The notes: a model not told the origin generated them from the letters alone. A DNA stretch of 64,000 nucleotides from CAXBNB01 sp965267535 (GCA_965267535.1 OZ254082.1:4030001-4094000); one strand, 5' to 3'; counted from the first letter of the stretch, positions 28,017 through 37,700 are shown. Translations and numbers: made by a program.

Positions 28017-28676
28017 TCAAAGTGCATTGATCACCTTGCTGGTAGGGAGCTTGATGCTCCACATGCCTCTAAATTCGTGAAGTTGGTAGCCGGTAGCACT
28101 GTCTGCAGGATAGTGCCGTTTTAGCAACTGCGCATGATCGGCCTGCAGGGTCTCTCCTACTTTGCCATGGCAATTCAAACAGGCTGGATTTTTCACCAAT
28201 ATCGGTTTTGTGAAAAGCACGCTCTGCTTTCCTTCTACCAGTTGCACCGATTCTTTCAGCTCCTGTTCCTGACTGTACGCGTACTCATAGGCCTCCAGCA
28301 GCTGCTGCTCCAGCGAGTCGGGTTTATTTTTTGAATTTCTCAGTTTCAGGGAGGTGCGCTTTACCTGCACCTGCAGGCTTGCTGAGAGCGAATCTGTAGT
28401 AGGCAGAGCCACTTCGTTGCAATAGTCTATACTTTTCTCTACTCCCTGATCGGCCATGGATGCCATAAGTTTTTTTACCAGAGCCTGCTGACTTTTCGTA
28501 GCTATTTCACTCCCTATTTCCTGGGCCTTAGTCAAAATCTCCACATCCGTCACTCGCTTCACCTCCTGCGATTTCATCATTTTCCGAATGTGCTCTGCAT
28601 CTTTATTTGTATGAGGGTTCACACAGGCAGTTAGTCCCAGAGCAATCAAAAAACATCCTATTGACAAATATTTCAT
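28017..28676 (-). CDS. DUF3365 (Tll0287-like) c-type heme lipoprotein
   Basis: From ATG 28676 the 219-residue protein starts with a lipoprotein signal (ALGLTACVN, Cys about residue 18). The C-terminal half contains the heme-binding CLNCH (NPACLNCHGKVGE), a YPADSATGYQLHEFRGMWSI block, and an early IDYCNEVALPTTDSL, all typical of DUF3365 single-heme proteins such as Tll0287. It is likely a periplasmic or membrane-bound heme sensor or electron carrier. The frame extends upstream to 28730, but the lipobox fixes the start. Confidence 0.88.
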   Translation of the reverse strand: MKYLSIGCFLIALGLTACVNPHTNKDAEHIRKMMKSQEVKRVTDVEILTKAQEIGSEIATKSQQALVKKLMASMADQGVEKSIDYCNEVALPTTDSLSASLQVQVKRTSLKLRNSKNKPDSLEQQLLEAYEYAYSQEQELKESVQLVEGKQSVLFTKPILVKNPACLNCHGKVGETLQADHAQLLKRHYPADSATGYQLHEFRGMWSIKLPTSKVINAL

Positions 28677-28822
28677 AAGCTTTACATTGTAGATACAACA
28701 AAGATAGGCCAATGAATGATAACCAGACACTGCTCAGAAGCTCTTGTACCTTTATTTTGAAACGAAATTATAAAAATACTTTGTGGCTTCCCTTTGCAAT
28801 GATGCAGCGGACTAACAACAAA

Positions 28823-28866
28823 AGAGGCTTGTCTCAAAAGTGAAAAACGCTCTTGAGAAAGCCTCT
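28823..28866 (-). terminator. Terminator of the ThuA/isomerase/oxidoreductase operon
   Basis: AGAGGCTTGTCTCAA (28823-28837) pairs with TTGAGAAAGCCTCT (28853-28866) over 14 base pairs with one bulged G. On the minus strand it is followed by a T-rich run, and it lies about 95 bases after the oxidoreductase stop. Confidence 0.75.
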
Positions 28867-28960
28867 TATGTAAACCAACTAAAACAAACACCGACATAGA
28901 TCGGTGCTTATGAACCTCTCCACTACGCTGTGAAGTTTTTTTTCGCAAGCTCTCTAAAGC

Positions 28961-30073
28961 TTACTCCAGGGTAAACTCGGGGAGCTTTATAATCTCGCCT
29001 CCTTTCATGGCCGACTCATGGGCCAATATACCCACACAGGTAATATTAGCCGACTGCTTAGCATTAGGATATGCAGGTTTTCCGTTAACCAACGCATCAA
29101 CAAACACGTGGGTAAGGTGAGGGTGTGACCCTCCGTGTCCCGCTCCCTGAATAAACGACAGGTGCTGATTATCGTCCGAATCGTAAACTCCCGCCTGAGT
29201 AAATGACTGTATCTCTTTGGGCAACAAATGTGCATAATCCGGCACCTTTACCCGCTCTGGCGACTCGCCCGTATGGATCACCGGATCTTCGCCTTCTATA
29301 AGCGCCCATTCAAACGATTTTTCCGAACCAAACACATCAAAACTTTCGCGATACTGGCGTGCGGTGTTGAATAACGAACGGGTAACCTCAGCCGACAAGT
29401 CAGAATCTTTGTACTTGATATGGCAGGTTTCTATAGCAAACGGGGATCCGTACTTAGGTATCAGCTTTTCATCTATAGTACCCGATCCCAGACAAGACAC
29501 ATACTCTGCCTGAGCTCCCGGCAAGGCCAGCACAGGCCCTACACAGTGGGTGGCATAATGCATGGGTGGCAGACCTTCCCAGTAGCCGGGCCATCCGGCC
29601 ATTTCCTGCTGGTGAGATCCTCTCAAAAACTGAATTTTGCCCAGCTCTCCTTTTTCATACATTTCTTTTACAAAAAGAAATTCACGGCTGTACACCACCG
29701 TTTCCATCATCATATAGGTGAGGCCGGTCTGCTCTACCAGCTCTACAATCTGGCGGCATTCGTCTACAGTGGTAGCCATAGGCACTGTACATGCCACATG
29801 CTTGCCGGCTTTTAGTGCCGCTATGGATTGCTCTCCATGATTGGGTATGGGCGAATTGATATGCACCGCATCTACGTTCGGATCTTTAAGCAATTCGTCA
29901 AAATCCTGATAGCGCACATCCACTCCAAAGGCATCTCCTACTTCGTCGAGTTTTGAGCGAGTACGCTGACAGATAGCGTACATATTGGCATTGGGGTGCT
30001 TTTGATAAATAGGGATAAACTCGGCTCCAAATCCCAGCCCTACTATAGCTACATTTATTTTCTTATCACTCAT
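28961..30073 (-). CDS. Gfo/Idh/MocA family oxidoreductase lacking the EKP lysine
   Basis: This 370-residue protein has an N-terminal Rossmann fold (VAIVGLGFGAEFIPIYQKH) and the C-terminal alpha/beta domain of the family (KIQFLRGSHQQE onwards). The family normally has an E-K-P motif whose Lys contacts cofactor and substrate; here the region reads GKHVACTVPMATT, so Lys is replaced by Val (near 29780-29795). An ordinary NAD(P) sugar dehydrogenase is therefore not assured. It is the last gene of a tight operon, 6 bases after the isomerase. Related enzymes act on keto-sugars or inositols. Confidence 0.9.
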   Translation of the reverse strand: MSDKKINVAIVGLGFGAEFIPIYQKHPNANMYAICQRTRSKLDEVGDAFGVDVRYQDFDELLKDPNVDAVHINSPIPNHGEQSIAALKAGKHVACTVPMATTVDECRQIVELVEQTGLTYMMMETVVYSREFLFVKEMYEKGELGKIQFLRGSHQQEMAGWPGYWEGLPPMHYATHCVGPVLALPGAQAEYVSCLGSGTIDEKLIPKYGSPFAIETCHIKYKDSDLSAEVTRSLFNTARQYRESFDVFGSEKSFEWALIEGEDPVIHTGESPERVKVPDYAHLLPKEIQSFTQAGVYDSDDNQHLSFIQGAGHGGSHPHLTHVFVDALVNGKPAYPNAKQSANITCVGILAHESAMKGGEIIKLPEFTLE

Positions 30074-30079
30074 GTTTTA

Positions 30080-30937
30080 TTATTTAAGATTAAAAAGGTT
30101 CGTTAAAAAGGAATGCCCCTCTCTGGCAAACTGGTCTTGCGATTCACTAAATTTTTTCCAGATACAAACAGCTCCGGCCAGTTCTTGTACTTCCGGGGTA
30201 AAGCTCTCAATAGACACTGTTCCCTGATACCCCACTGCTGCTAACCCCGTCTTGATGTCGTCCCAGCGGGTTTGTCCGGCACCGGGAATGCCCCGATAAT
30301 TTTCCGACACCTGCACATGAATCAGGTATGGCCCTGCCGTTTTTATAGCATCGCATAGATTTCTTTCTTCGAGTGTCATGTGAAAACTGTCAAGCAAAAT
30401 TTTGGCAGCAGGATGATCTATATCCTGCACCATACGCACTGCATCTGCAGCCGTATTGACCAGGTCTGATTCAAAACGATTGAGGGGTTCTATCGCAATT
30501 TGCTGACCATAGCGCTCGGCCCTCTGGCATACCTTTCTCAGGTTTTCTACGGCCAGATTCCACTCTGCCTGCCTGTCTTGCTCCGACAGCAACCTGGCCT
30601 TGCCTACTGCCGAGTACATGGGTCCTGCCACAAAATCGCACCCCAACTCCTGACCTATCTGAAAACATTTTTCGAGGTACTCGAAGCAGTGCTGATGTAC
30701 CGTAGGGTCGGTGTGTGTCAGGTCTCGAGACGGACCAAACGCCCCGCATATTACGGCTTTCAGTCCATTGTCTTCCAGTACATGTCTTACCTCTTGCACG
30801 GGGATTAAACCCGGATCTTCCACCGGGATTTCCACCACATCATACCCCATGGCTTTTATTTTAGGAAAAAGAGCCAGGGTATCCTGCTGAAAGGGAGAGG
30901 TCCATAGCCAGGTACTTACCCCTAATTTCACATCCAT
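30080..30937 (-). CDS. Sugar phosphate isomerase/epimerase (AP endonuclease 2-type TIM barrel)
   Basis: This 285-residue protein has the xylose-isomerase-like TIM barrel. Metal-ligand candidates are Glu in IAIEPLNRFE (about 145-155), Asp/His in KILLDSFHMTLEE (180s), His in YLIHVQVSEN, and Glu in VSIESFTPE near the end. Members epimerise or isomerise keto-sugars, inosose or hydroxypyruvate. It lies 6 bases from both the oxidoreductase and the large ThuA protein, so a joint pathway of sugar oxidation and isomerisation is likely. Confidence 0.88.
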   Translation of the reverse strand: MDVKLGVSTWLWTSPFQQDTLALFPKIKAMGYDVVEIPVEDPGLIPVQEVRHVLEDNGLKAVICGAFGPSRDLTHTDPTVHQHCFEYLEKCFQIGQELGCDFVAGPMYSAVGKARLLSEQDRQAEWNLAVENLRKVCQRAERYGQQIAIEPLNRFESDLVNTAADAVRMVQDIDHPAAKILLDSFHMTLEERNLCDAIKTAGPYLIHVQVSENYRGIPGAGQTRWDDIKTGLAAVGYQGTVSIESFTPEVQELAGAVCIWKKFSESQDQFAREGHSFLTNLFNLK

Positions 30938-30943
30938 ATCATT

Positions 30944-33900
30944 TTATTTTTTTGGTTTCACTTTCATTATACCATTCATGATGCGCCAGTGTCCGGGAAA
31001 TGTACACACAAAGGGGTAGTCCCCGGGTTTGTCCGGTACCTCAAAGCGCAACACCGCCTCTGCATCCGGATCTACCAGCTTAGTCGCATACAGCACCTCA
31101 GCCATGTCGGGGGTGTAGTGCAAGGCTGCTCCATCCGGATGGGTAGCCATTTTATCTGCTGCCTGACCTACTTTTTCGAGGCTTCCGGGTGATAAAATCA
31201 GTAGGTTGTGCTGCATAAAATCGATATTGCTAAACCTAACCTCCACATAATCTCCGGCTGTGACCTCAAACTCTTTGAGGTCAAACTTCATTTCATTCAC
31301 TATGGGCTTTATTACTACACGCTGATTTACTGTTCGTGCTTTGTCTGCCACCTCGGCTTCATCGGCAGTTTGTTTTAGGTGATTTTCCAAAAACAGGCTC
31401 AGAATTGTTTTTTCTTTGCTAAACACCGACTTTCCTACTCCTCCGGCTACTTTAGCTATCTCAAACTTCCAATCTCCGGCAAGGCTTATTTTTTCACTAC
31501 CGTGTTGTAGCCACACATCAGCCGACTTGCCATACATACCTCCACCTCCTCCGGTATCTGTTACTTTTACTGCTATACTGTTTTTACCTTTTTTCAGTAA
31601 GCCATCCGGCAGGTTATATACCCTTGGCTTGTCGTAGGCTTGTGTCATTCCTCCTACCTTTTTGCCATTTACCCAGGTTTCGTCTGAATCGTCGATGGGG
31701 CCCAGCGAAAGTTTTGCTCTGCCTGGCGAGCTTCCTAAGCGTACTTCTTTCCTAAACCACACCTCACCGTCTATATCACCAATAGCAGTAGCTTTCCAAA
31801 ACCCCGGCACTTTAGTTCTTTTCCAATCAGAATCGTCCAGAACCGGATCCCAGGGGTTACCCGGATCCGACTTGCTTTTCCACTGATCTATCAATTCGCT
31901 TTTTTGATTTCTAATAACCGAGAGAAAATCTTTTTTGTGACGCACTGCCGCTATATACACAGCCTTTGCCAGCCACTCGTCGGACAACACTTCGTCTTGC
32001 TGTGCCAATGCCAGCAAGTGCTCTGCCACAGCCCTGCTGGCGGGCATATCTGCAGCTACCAGCAGGGCTGCCAGTTGTGTGTGCTTATCTTCATCTGCCA
32101 TCACACCGGATTGTGCCAGAGTCACAGCTCCCCACTCGGTAGGCGGCAATACCTGAGCTGCTGCTTTTCTTACCCCGGCAGAGGGGTGTTTCAGTGCCTG
32201 TGCCAGTGCATCCTGCACCGATTGATCGGCTGATGGGGCAATCTTCCCAAGCCCGTGCAATGTCCACAAAGCATGAATAGCCTGAGGACTAATACCCAAC
32301 GCATCCTGCTCACGACTGGCAACCAACTCCCACAGATCCGCTTCTACATCGGACTTGCCCCGCTCTACCAAAAGGCGCTGAGCGTGCAATCTCCATAGCA
32401 GGTTATCGTGCCCAAGGGTTTTTAAAAGCTTATCCGGATCGTTTGGAGTAAGCTGCAAGGGTGCATGAGGCTTAGCACCCTTATACACCAGCCGGTATAT
32501 TCTACCGTGTTTTCTATCTCGCAAAGGATTGATGTGTGCATTACCTTTTCCGTTTTCAAAACCCGGAGGTGTTGGATTGTGCTGGATGATGAAATTGTAC
32601 CAGTCGGCAAACCATACGGCCCCATCAGGACCTACTTCGGCATGTACCGGCCCAAACCAATTGTCGTTGCTGGCCGTCAGGTTCCAGCCGTCTTTTTCCA
32701 CAAAACCTGCTCCTTGTTTTTCTAAAATCGCATGATGAATCAGCCTGCCGGTAGGTTCGCAGACAAGGGCCGCCCTATTCCAATAGTCGGGTGGGTAGCT
32801 TCGGGCAGTATAGAGGTTGTGCCCTGCTGCCGCAGTGAACCCTCCGAAAACATCTACCTGCCGTACTTGATTGGTGATGGGGTGCATCGCATAGTGCCCA
32901 TCTATCTTCTGGCTGCCATTGCTCGGCAATTCCTGAATACCGCGCAGGTACTGGTTGGGGATACCCATGTATACACTATGGGTATTGTTGGCCGTAGAGG
33001 CAAATACATCAAAGTTTTCGGAGAAACCCAAGCCCCAGGTATTGTTGCTGGTTTTGCTCAGTTGGACCAGCCCCGATCCATCGGTATCGAAGCGGAAAAT
33101 ACCTTGCCCAAACTTTGTTTCACGGCCGCCTACCTGCCCTTTGTAGCCGGAGTACCCTACGGTTCCCCATATTTTATTATCAAATCCATACTTGAGGTTA
33201 GACGGTCCTGCATGGGTATCGAATGTTCCCCAGCCCGTCATTATGGTCTTTCTTACATCTGCTTTATCATCACCGTTAGTGTCTTTTAAAAACAGAAAAT
33301 CTGGCGCCTGTGCCACAATTACACCTCCATTGGCAAACACGATACTGGTGGGTATGTTGAGCTGATCGGCAAAAACGGTAAACTTATCTGCTTTCCCATC
33401 CTGATCCGTGTCTTCGCATATTGTAATTCTATCGTCACCTTTTCCCGTATCATTGCGAACGGTATTGGGGTAATCCACCGTTTCTACTACCCACAACCTG
33501 CCCCTTTCATCCCAGGCCATCGCTATGGGATTGACAATATCGGGCTCTGCAGCAAAAAGCTCCAGCGAAAAACCCAACGGCACCTGCGTAAGTTGCATCG
33601 ACTCTTCAGCCGACAAGGCACTCTGTAGTTTTAATGGCGGATCTCTCTTTTCATAATTAGGTATCTTAGCAGGGGTATACTTTGGTGATGGGAAGGCAAG
33701 CTGTTGTGCTTCAGCCGCTACTTTTTCGCCCACTGCCCAGAAAATCCCCTTCTCCATGAGCTCATGAAAACCCGGATTGCTCCACGTTCTCTCATCATGT
33801 CCATACGCTGTATAAAACACCCTGCCTTTTCCATAGGTATTGACCCACGTCCAGGGTTCGGTATGTGTACCCTCTACACGCTCCATAAGCACCTGAATGG

Positions 33901-34459
33901 ATGGGTTGATCTTATCATGGACATAGGTTTCGTCCCAGGTTTCAAAAGGAGAAATGCTCCCGAGTAATTCCTTGCCCAGTGGGGTGATACCTGCCGTAAA
34001 GGTAGCCGTACCGTGCTCTTTGAACTGACCTCCTACCAGATCCACATACGCTTCTGAATTGCGAAAGCAGTAGGATGCACAATGTATGGGAATAAGCCCT
34101 TTGCCTTCTTTTACAAAATCGAGCAGTGCTGCCTCTTGCTCTCCGCTAATCGAATCGATGTTGGCATAGATAACCAGACCGTCATATTTAGCGAGGTTTT
34201 CCGGGTTGATATCACCTGTATTAGTAGTGTAGGTAAACTGTATCCCTTTGTCGACCAGAGCAGATGCCAGCATAGGCATATACTTTTCTGAATGATGGTG
34301 TTCGCTATTGTGCCCCAAAAAAAGGAGTTGCACCAACTCACTTTCATAGATTTCTTTTTGAGTGGATGAATTACACCCCAAAAGAAGGCAGCAAAGCAAT
34401 GCACTCAGCACTCTACTGAACCCTACGTTAATTTGTATTTGTTGCTTTTTTAATTCCAT
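30944..34459 (-). CDS. ThuA / dehydrogenase-type propeller / HEAT / sugar-binding / cupredoxin lipoprotein
   Basis: This 1171-residue exported lipoprotein begins with a signal ending LLLGC (Cys near 29). Domains in order: ThuA-like (about 40-260, with GRVFYTAYGHDERTW); a membrane-bound dehydrogenase-type beta-propeller of the TIGR02604 kind (290-690, MAWDERGRLWVVETVDYPN); HEAT repeats (700-860); a GH2-like sugar-binding domain (865-1015, DDSDETWVNGKKVGG); and a C-terminal cupredoxin with FMQHN and CTFPGHWRIM giving His, C1152, H1157 and M1161 as type-1 copper ligands. Many relatives end in a CxxCH cytochrome; none is present. It likely oxidises a sugar or glycoside at the cell surface and passes electrons to copper. 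First gene of the operon. Confidence 0.9.
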   Translation of the reverse strand: MELKKQQIQINVGFSRVLSALLCCLLLGCNSSTQKEIYESELVQLLFLGHNSEHHHSEKYMPMLASALVDKGIQFTYTTNTGDINPENLAKYDGLVIYANIDSISGEQEAALLDFVKEGKGLIPIHCASYCFRNSEAYVDLVGGQFKEHGTATFTAGITPLGKELLGSISPFETWDETYVHDKINPSIQVLMERVEGTHTEPWTWVNTYGKGRVFYTAYGHDERTWSNPGFHELMEKGIFWAVGEKVAAEAQQLAFPSPKYTPAKIPNYEKRDPPLKLQSALSAEESMQLTQVPLGFSLELFAAEPDIVNPIAMAWDERGRLWVVETVDYPNTVRNDTGKGDDRITICEDTDQDGKADKFTVFADQLNIPTSIVFANGGVIVAQAPDFLFLKDTNGDDKADVRKTIMTGWGTFDTHAGPSNLKYGFDNKIWGTVGYSGYKGQVGGRETKFGQGIFRFDTDGSGLVQLSKTSNNTWGLGFSENFDVFASTANNTHSVYMGIPNQYLRGIQELPSNGSQKIDGHYAMHPITNQVRQVDVFGGFTAAAGHNLYTARSYPPDYWNRAALVCEPTGRLIHHAILEKQGAGFVEKDGWNLTASNDNWFGPVHAEVGPDGAVWFADWYNFIIQHNPTPPGFENGKGNAHINPLRDRKHGRIYRLVYKGAKPHAPLQLTPNDPDKLLKTLGHDNLLWRLHAQRLLVERGKSDVEADLWELVASREQDALGISPQAIHALWTLHGLGKIAPSADQSVQDALAQALKHPSAGVRKAAAQVLPPTEWGAVTLAQSGVMADEDKHTQLAALLVAADMPASRAVAEHLLALAQQDEVLSDEWLAKAVYIAAVRHKKDFLSVIRNQKSELIDQWKSKSDPGNPWDPVLDDSDWKRTKVPGFWKATAIGDIDGEVWFRKEVRLGSSPGRAKLSLGPIDDSDETWVNGKKVGGMTQAYDKPRVYNLPDGLLKKGKNSIAVKVTDTGGGGGMYGKSADVWLQHGSEKISLAGDWKFEIAKVAGGVGKSVFSKEKTILSLFLENHLKQTADEAEVADKARTVNQRVVIKPIVNEMKFDLKEFEVTAGDYVEVRFSNIDFMQHNLLILSPGSLEKVGQAADKMATHPDGAALHYTPDMAEVLYATKLVDPDAEAVLRFEVPDKPGDYPFVCTFPGHWRIMNGIMKVKPKK

Positions 34460-34519
34460 ATGCGTGGTATTTTACCATTGACGTTTACAAAAAAGCACAA
34501 CTCCCAGAAGAAAATCTTT

Positions 34520-34550
34520 CTGTTTTATAACCAAAAAAGACTGTTTTATA
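34520..34550. promoter_or_regulatory. Two-copy direct repeat, candidate AraC-type operator
   Basis: CTGTTTTATA occurs at 34520-34529 and again at 34541-34550, with both copies followed closely by a CCAA. The 21-base spacing equals two helical turns, the usual arrangement for a dimeric AraC activator. It lies between the operon start (34459, minus) and the AraC gene (34598, plus). A nearby ATACTT-AAAA-AAGTAT inverted repeat (34565-34580) adds to the region. Confidence 0.55.
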
Positions 34551-34582
34551 CCAACCAATCTATTATACTTAAAAAAGTATGA

Positions 34583-34590
34583 TATATTTG
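34583..34590 (+). promoter_or_regulatory. Possible -7 element of the AraC gene, near-leaderless
   Basis: TATATTTG fully matches TANNTTTG and ends only 7 bases before the ATG at 34598, so a transcript from it would start at or very near the start codon. No -33 TTG was seen at normal spacing. Confidence 0.3.
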
Positions 34591-34597
34591 TACCAAA

Positions 34598-35470
34598 ATG
34601 AAATCCCCTATACTTAAGTCGGCGATTCCCGAATCGAAAACATTTATCATGCACGAGCTGATAGAGCCGTACTTCGATCCGCACTGGCATTTTCATGAAG
34701 AGTGCCAGCTTTTTGTAGTACTGGAAGGCACGGGAACTCGATTTGTGGGTGACAATATCAGTCACTTTGGGCCGGGAGACATGGTGTTTACCGGAGCTAA
34801 TCTTCCTCACATCTGGCGCAGCGACGAAGCGTATTTCGAAAATCCCGAATTACTTACCCGTGGCATTGTAGTCTACTTTTCAGACAAGTTTATGGGAAAT
34901 TCTTTCCTGCAAAAGGAAGAAATGAACAAACTCAAAGAGCTGCTGGAAAAGGCCAAAAGGGGCCTGCAAATAGTTGGCCATACGCGTGATTTTGTTGCTT
35001 CACAAATGAAAAAAATGATCCACCAAAGTGGGTTTGACGGGGTATTGTCTTTGCTTCAAATTCTTCATAAAATAGCCGAATCTTCCGATGACGTAAAATG
35101 CATAAACCAATCGGGATACCTAAATACCGTAACAGCCTCTGACTCGGAGAGAATGCAGGCAGTGCATGATTATATCCTCAACAACTACAAAGGAAACATT
35201 CGTCTGGAAGATGCTGCCGAACTAGCCAGCTTATCTCCTACCTCATTTAGCCGATACTTCAAAACTCGCACCAACAAGACGTTCTCGGACTTTGTAACCG
35301 AATTGCGTATTGGACAGGCCTGCAAGCTACTGCTCAACGACGACCATGCCGTAACACGAATTGCTTTTGAATGTGGTTATAAAACTTTATCACACTTTAA
35401 CCGAAAGTTTAAGGACCTAACCGGCACCACTCCCCTTCAATACAAAAAAGCATACCGGGAAATGACCTAA
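34598..35470 (+). CDS. AraC family transcriptional regulator with cupin sensor
   Basis: This 290-residue protein has an N-terminal cupin-type sensor (PHWHFHEECQLFVVLEGTG, a His-rich barrel) and a C-terminal double HTH: IRLEDAAELASLSPTSFSRYF with TNKTFSDFVTELRI, then VTRIAFECGYKTLSHFNRKF and GTTPLQYKKAYR. It likely senses a sugar-like effector and activates the divergent operon at 28961-34459, given the direct repeat between them. Its end overlaps the convergent ppk1 end by 4 bases. Confidence 0.92.
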   Translation: MKSPILKSAIPESKTFIMHELIEPYFDPHWHFHEECQLFVVLEGTGTRFVGDNISHFGPGDMVFTGANLPHIWRSDEAYFENPELLTRGIVVYFSDKFMGNSFLQKEEMNKLKELLEKAKRGLQIVGHTRDFVASQMKKMIHQSGFDGVLSLLQILHKIAESSDDVKCINQSGYLNTVTASDSERMQAVHDYILNNYKGNIRLEDAAELASLSPTSFSRYFKTRTNKTFSDFVTELRIGQACKLLLNDDHAVTRIAFECGYKTLSHFNRKFKDLTGTTPLQYKKAYREMT

Positions 35471-37560
35471 TCTGCCATTCCTTCCCATTGTTTCACCAAA
35501 TCGTAAGTGGCCAATTGAGATTGTATTTTCGGTTCGTCACTGGCTCTCTTGATTACGATGTTGTCATTGTTTTGTCCTACCATTACGGCCTTAGTGTTAT
35601 CTGCCAGCTGCACTTCCAGTATTTCTTTGAGTTGCTGTATGAGCCTGCCATCGTATACCGGAAAAATCACCTCTATTCTGCTTCTGAGGTTTCGCTTCAT
35701 CCAGTCGGCTGAGCCCATGTAGATTTCTTCCCGGCCGTCATTATGAAACAGGAAAATCCGGGAATGCTCTAAAAACCGATCAACAATTCGACGTACAGTT
35801 ATGTTTTCGCTGAGCCCTTTTACCCCGGGCACCAAACAGCAAACGCTTCGCACGATCATTTCTATTTTTACTCCCGCCCTACTTGCCTCGTAGAGTTTTT
35901 CTATCATCGTGCGCTCCTGGAGGTTGTTTAGCTTTATCACAATCCTACCCGCTTTACCTTGCCTCACATGCTCTATTTCTCTATCAATTAAGCGTTTTAG
36001 ATTGTCGATAATATTAAACTGCGACACAAACAAATGCTTGAATGGCTTGGGCGGCTTTCGTCTGTAGAGGTAGTTAAACAGGTCGTTAAGCTCATCACCT
36101 ATGCGCTTATGACAGGTCAGCAGACCCTGATCTGAATATATCCTGGCGGTATTTTCATTTAAGTTTCCTGTACCCAAAAAGGAATAATTTCGGGTAGATC
36201 CATCCTCCATTTTTTTCCTCACCAAAGCTACTTTGGCGTGCACTTTCAGCCCCGGTATACTGTAAATCACCTTCACACCGGCATCCTGCATTTTTTCTGC
36301 CCAACGCAAGTTGTTTGCCTCATCAAAGCGCGCCTTCAACTCCATAAACACAGTCACGCTTTTTCCGTTTTTTGCCGCGCTTATTAGCGCATCTCCGATG
36401 ATGGAGTTTTTGGCCATTCGGTAAAAAGCCACTTTTATCTGCCTTACATGGGGATCTATGGCTGCCTGGTTGAAAAACTGCAGTATATAATTGTATGAAT
36501 GGTAGGGGAAATGCAGCATCTGATCGCTATCATCGATAGCCGAAAAAATAGAGCGATGTTTCTCGATGTGCCTGTTGCGCAAGGGAGGTAGTTTTGGAAA
36601 CTCCAGGCGGGCACCTACCGGATTAGGTAGCGAAAAGAAATCCATCAGGTTGTGATGCGAACCTCCCGGCACCATATCGTCCGGCGAAAGGTTAAATGCC
36701 TCAGTAATAAACTCCAGCAACTCGGCAGAAATCCGCGAATCGTATAAAAACCGTGAAGGAGTACCAAGGTTTCGTTTCGAAATTTGTTTTTGAATTTTAC
36801 TTACCAAATCTCCACTATACTCATCTTCTATATGCAAGTCTGCGTCTTTGTTGAGCTTGACCGCCCTGCATTCTAACACTTCATAGTCGGGAAAAATAAA
36901 ATCGAGGTGCATTTGCACTATATCATCGAGGTAGACAAATACATACTCTCCATTAGATGATGGCACCTGAAAAAAACGCGGAAGCTTGTCGGAAGGAATG
37001 TTGAGGTAAGCATATTCTATCCTACCGGAAAACACATCTTTAAGCCGAATCACATAATAGAGCTCTCTGTTGTTGAGAAACCGCTCTCTGTTGGCATGAC
37101 TAAAGAAAAAAGGCTGTAAATAGGCCAGCACTTTCGTCTTAAAATAAAACAAACACTCCTGCTTTTGTTCGTCATCGAGTCTCCTAAAGTCCCTCAGGTA
37201 TATTTTTTCCTGCTCCAGCGCTTTCAGCACGCCATTGCGAAGGGTATCTCCATATTCTGTCATCTGCTGGCGTACTATGCGCAGCACCTCCTGCAGCACT
37301 CTGGCAGGATCTACATCTATCGCTTCGTTGATTTTGCGTTTGTTTATCTCTATCAACTGACGAATATCTGCTACCCGCACTCTAAAAAATTCGTCCTGAT
37401 TGGATGAAAAAATAGCCAAAAACCTAAGCCGCTCAAACAATGGGTTCGACTCATCCTGCGCTTCCATTAACACCCGCTGGTTAAACGAAAGCCAACTCAC
37501 ATCCCTATCGTGAAACAACATGGTCTGATCGGGTTTTTCCTCTGTCGATTGATGGTTCAT
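35467..37560 (-). CDS. ppk1: Polyphosphate kinase 1
   Basis: The 697-residue enzyme has the four PPK1 domains: the N-terminal helical domain (DVSWLSFNQRVLMEAQDESN), the head domain, and two catalytic domains of the phospholipase D fold. The autophosphorylated His lies in KVHAKVALVRKK (about residue 441) and the second active-site His in LEHSRIFLFHNDGREE (about residue 590). It makes polyphosphate reversibly from ATP. It is convergent with the AraC gene and divergent from the GAF protein at 37701. Confidence 0.95.
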   Translation of the reverse strand: MNHQSTEEKPDQTMLFHDRDVSWLSFNQRVLMEAQDESNPLFERLRFLAIFSSNQDEFFRVRVADIRQLIEINKRKINEAIDVDPARVLQEVLRIVRQQMTEYGDTLRNGVLKALEQEKIYLRDFRRLDDEQKQECLFYFKTKVLAYLQPFFFSHANRERFLNNRELYYVIRLKDVFSGRIEYAYLNIPSDKLPRFFQVPSSNGEYVFVYLDDIVQMHLDFIFPDYEVLECRAVKLNKDADLHIEDEYSGDLVSKIQKQISKRNLGTPSRFLYDSRISAELLEFITEAFNLSPDDMVPGGSHHNLMDFFSLPNPVGARLEFPKLPPLRNRHIEKHRSIFSAIDDSDQMLHFPYHSYNYILQFFNQAAIDPHVRQIKVAFYRMAKNSIIGDALISAAKNGKSVTVFMELKARFDEANNLRWAEKMQDAGVKVIYSIPGLKVHAKVALVRKKMEDGSTRNYSFLGTGNLNENTARIYSDQGLLTCHKRIGDELNDLFNYLYRRKPPKPFKHLFVSQFNIIDNLKRLIDREIEHVRQGKAGRIVIKLNNLQERTMIEKLYEASRAGVKIEMIVRSVCCLVPGVKGLSENITVRRIVDRFLEHSRIFLFHNDGREEIYMGSADWMKRNLRSRIEVIFPVYDGRLIQQLKEILEVQLADNTKAVMVGQNNDNIVIKRASDEPKIQSQLATYDLVKQWEGMAD

Positions 37561-37700
37561 CTGGTCTGGTATAATTACACTAAATGTTGCAGATCAATTA
37601 TTCGGTTAAGATAATAAGGGCACAAATAAATAATAGATGAAACAAGTTCTTTTTCATCGGCGTAAATCAATTACCTTATTTCTATAAACTACGGCGGAAT

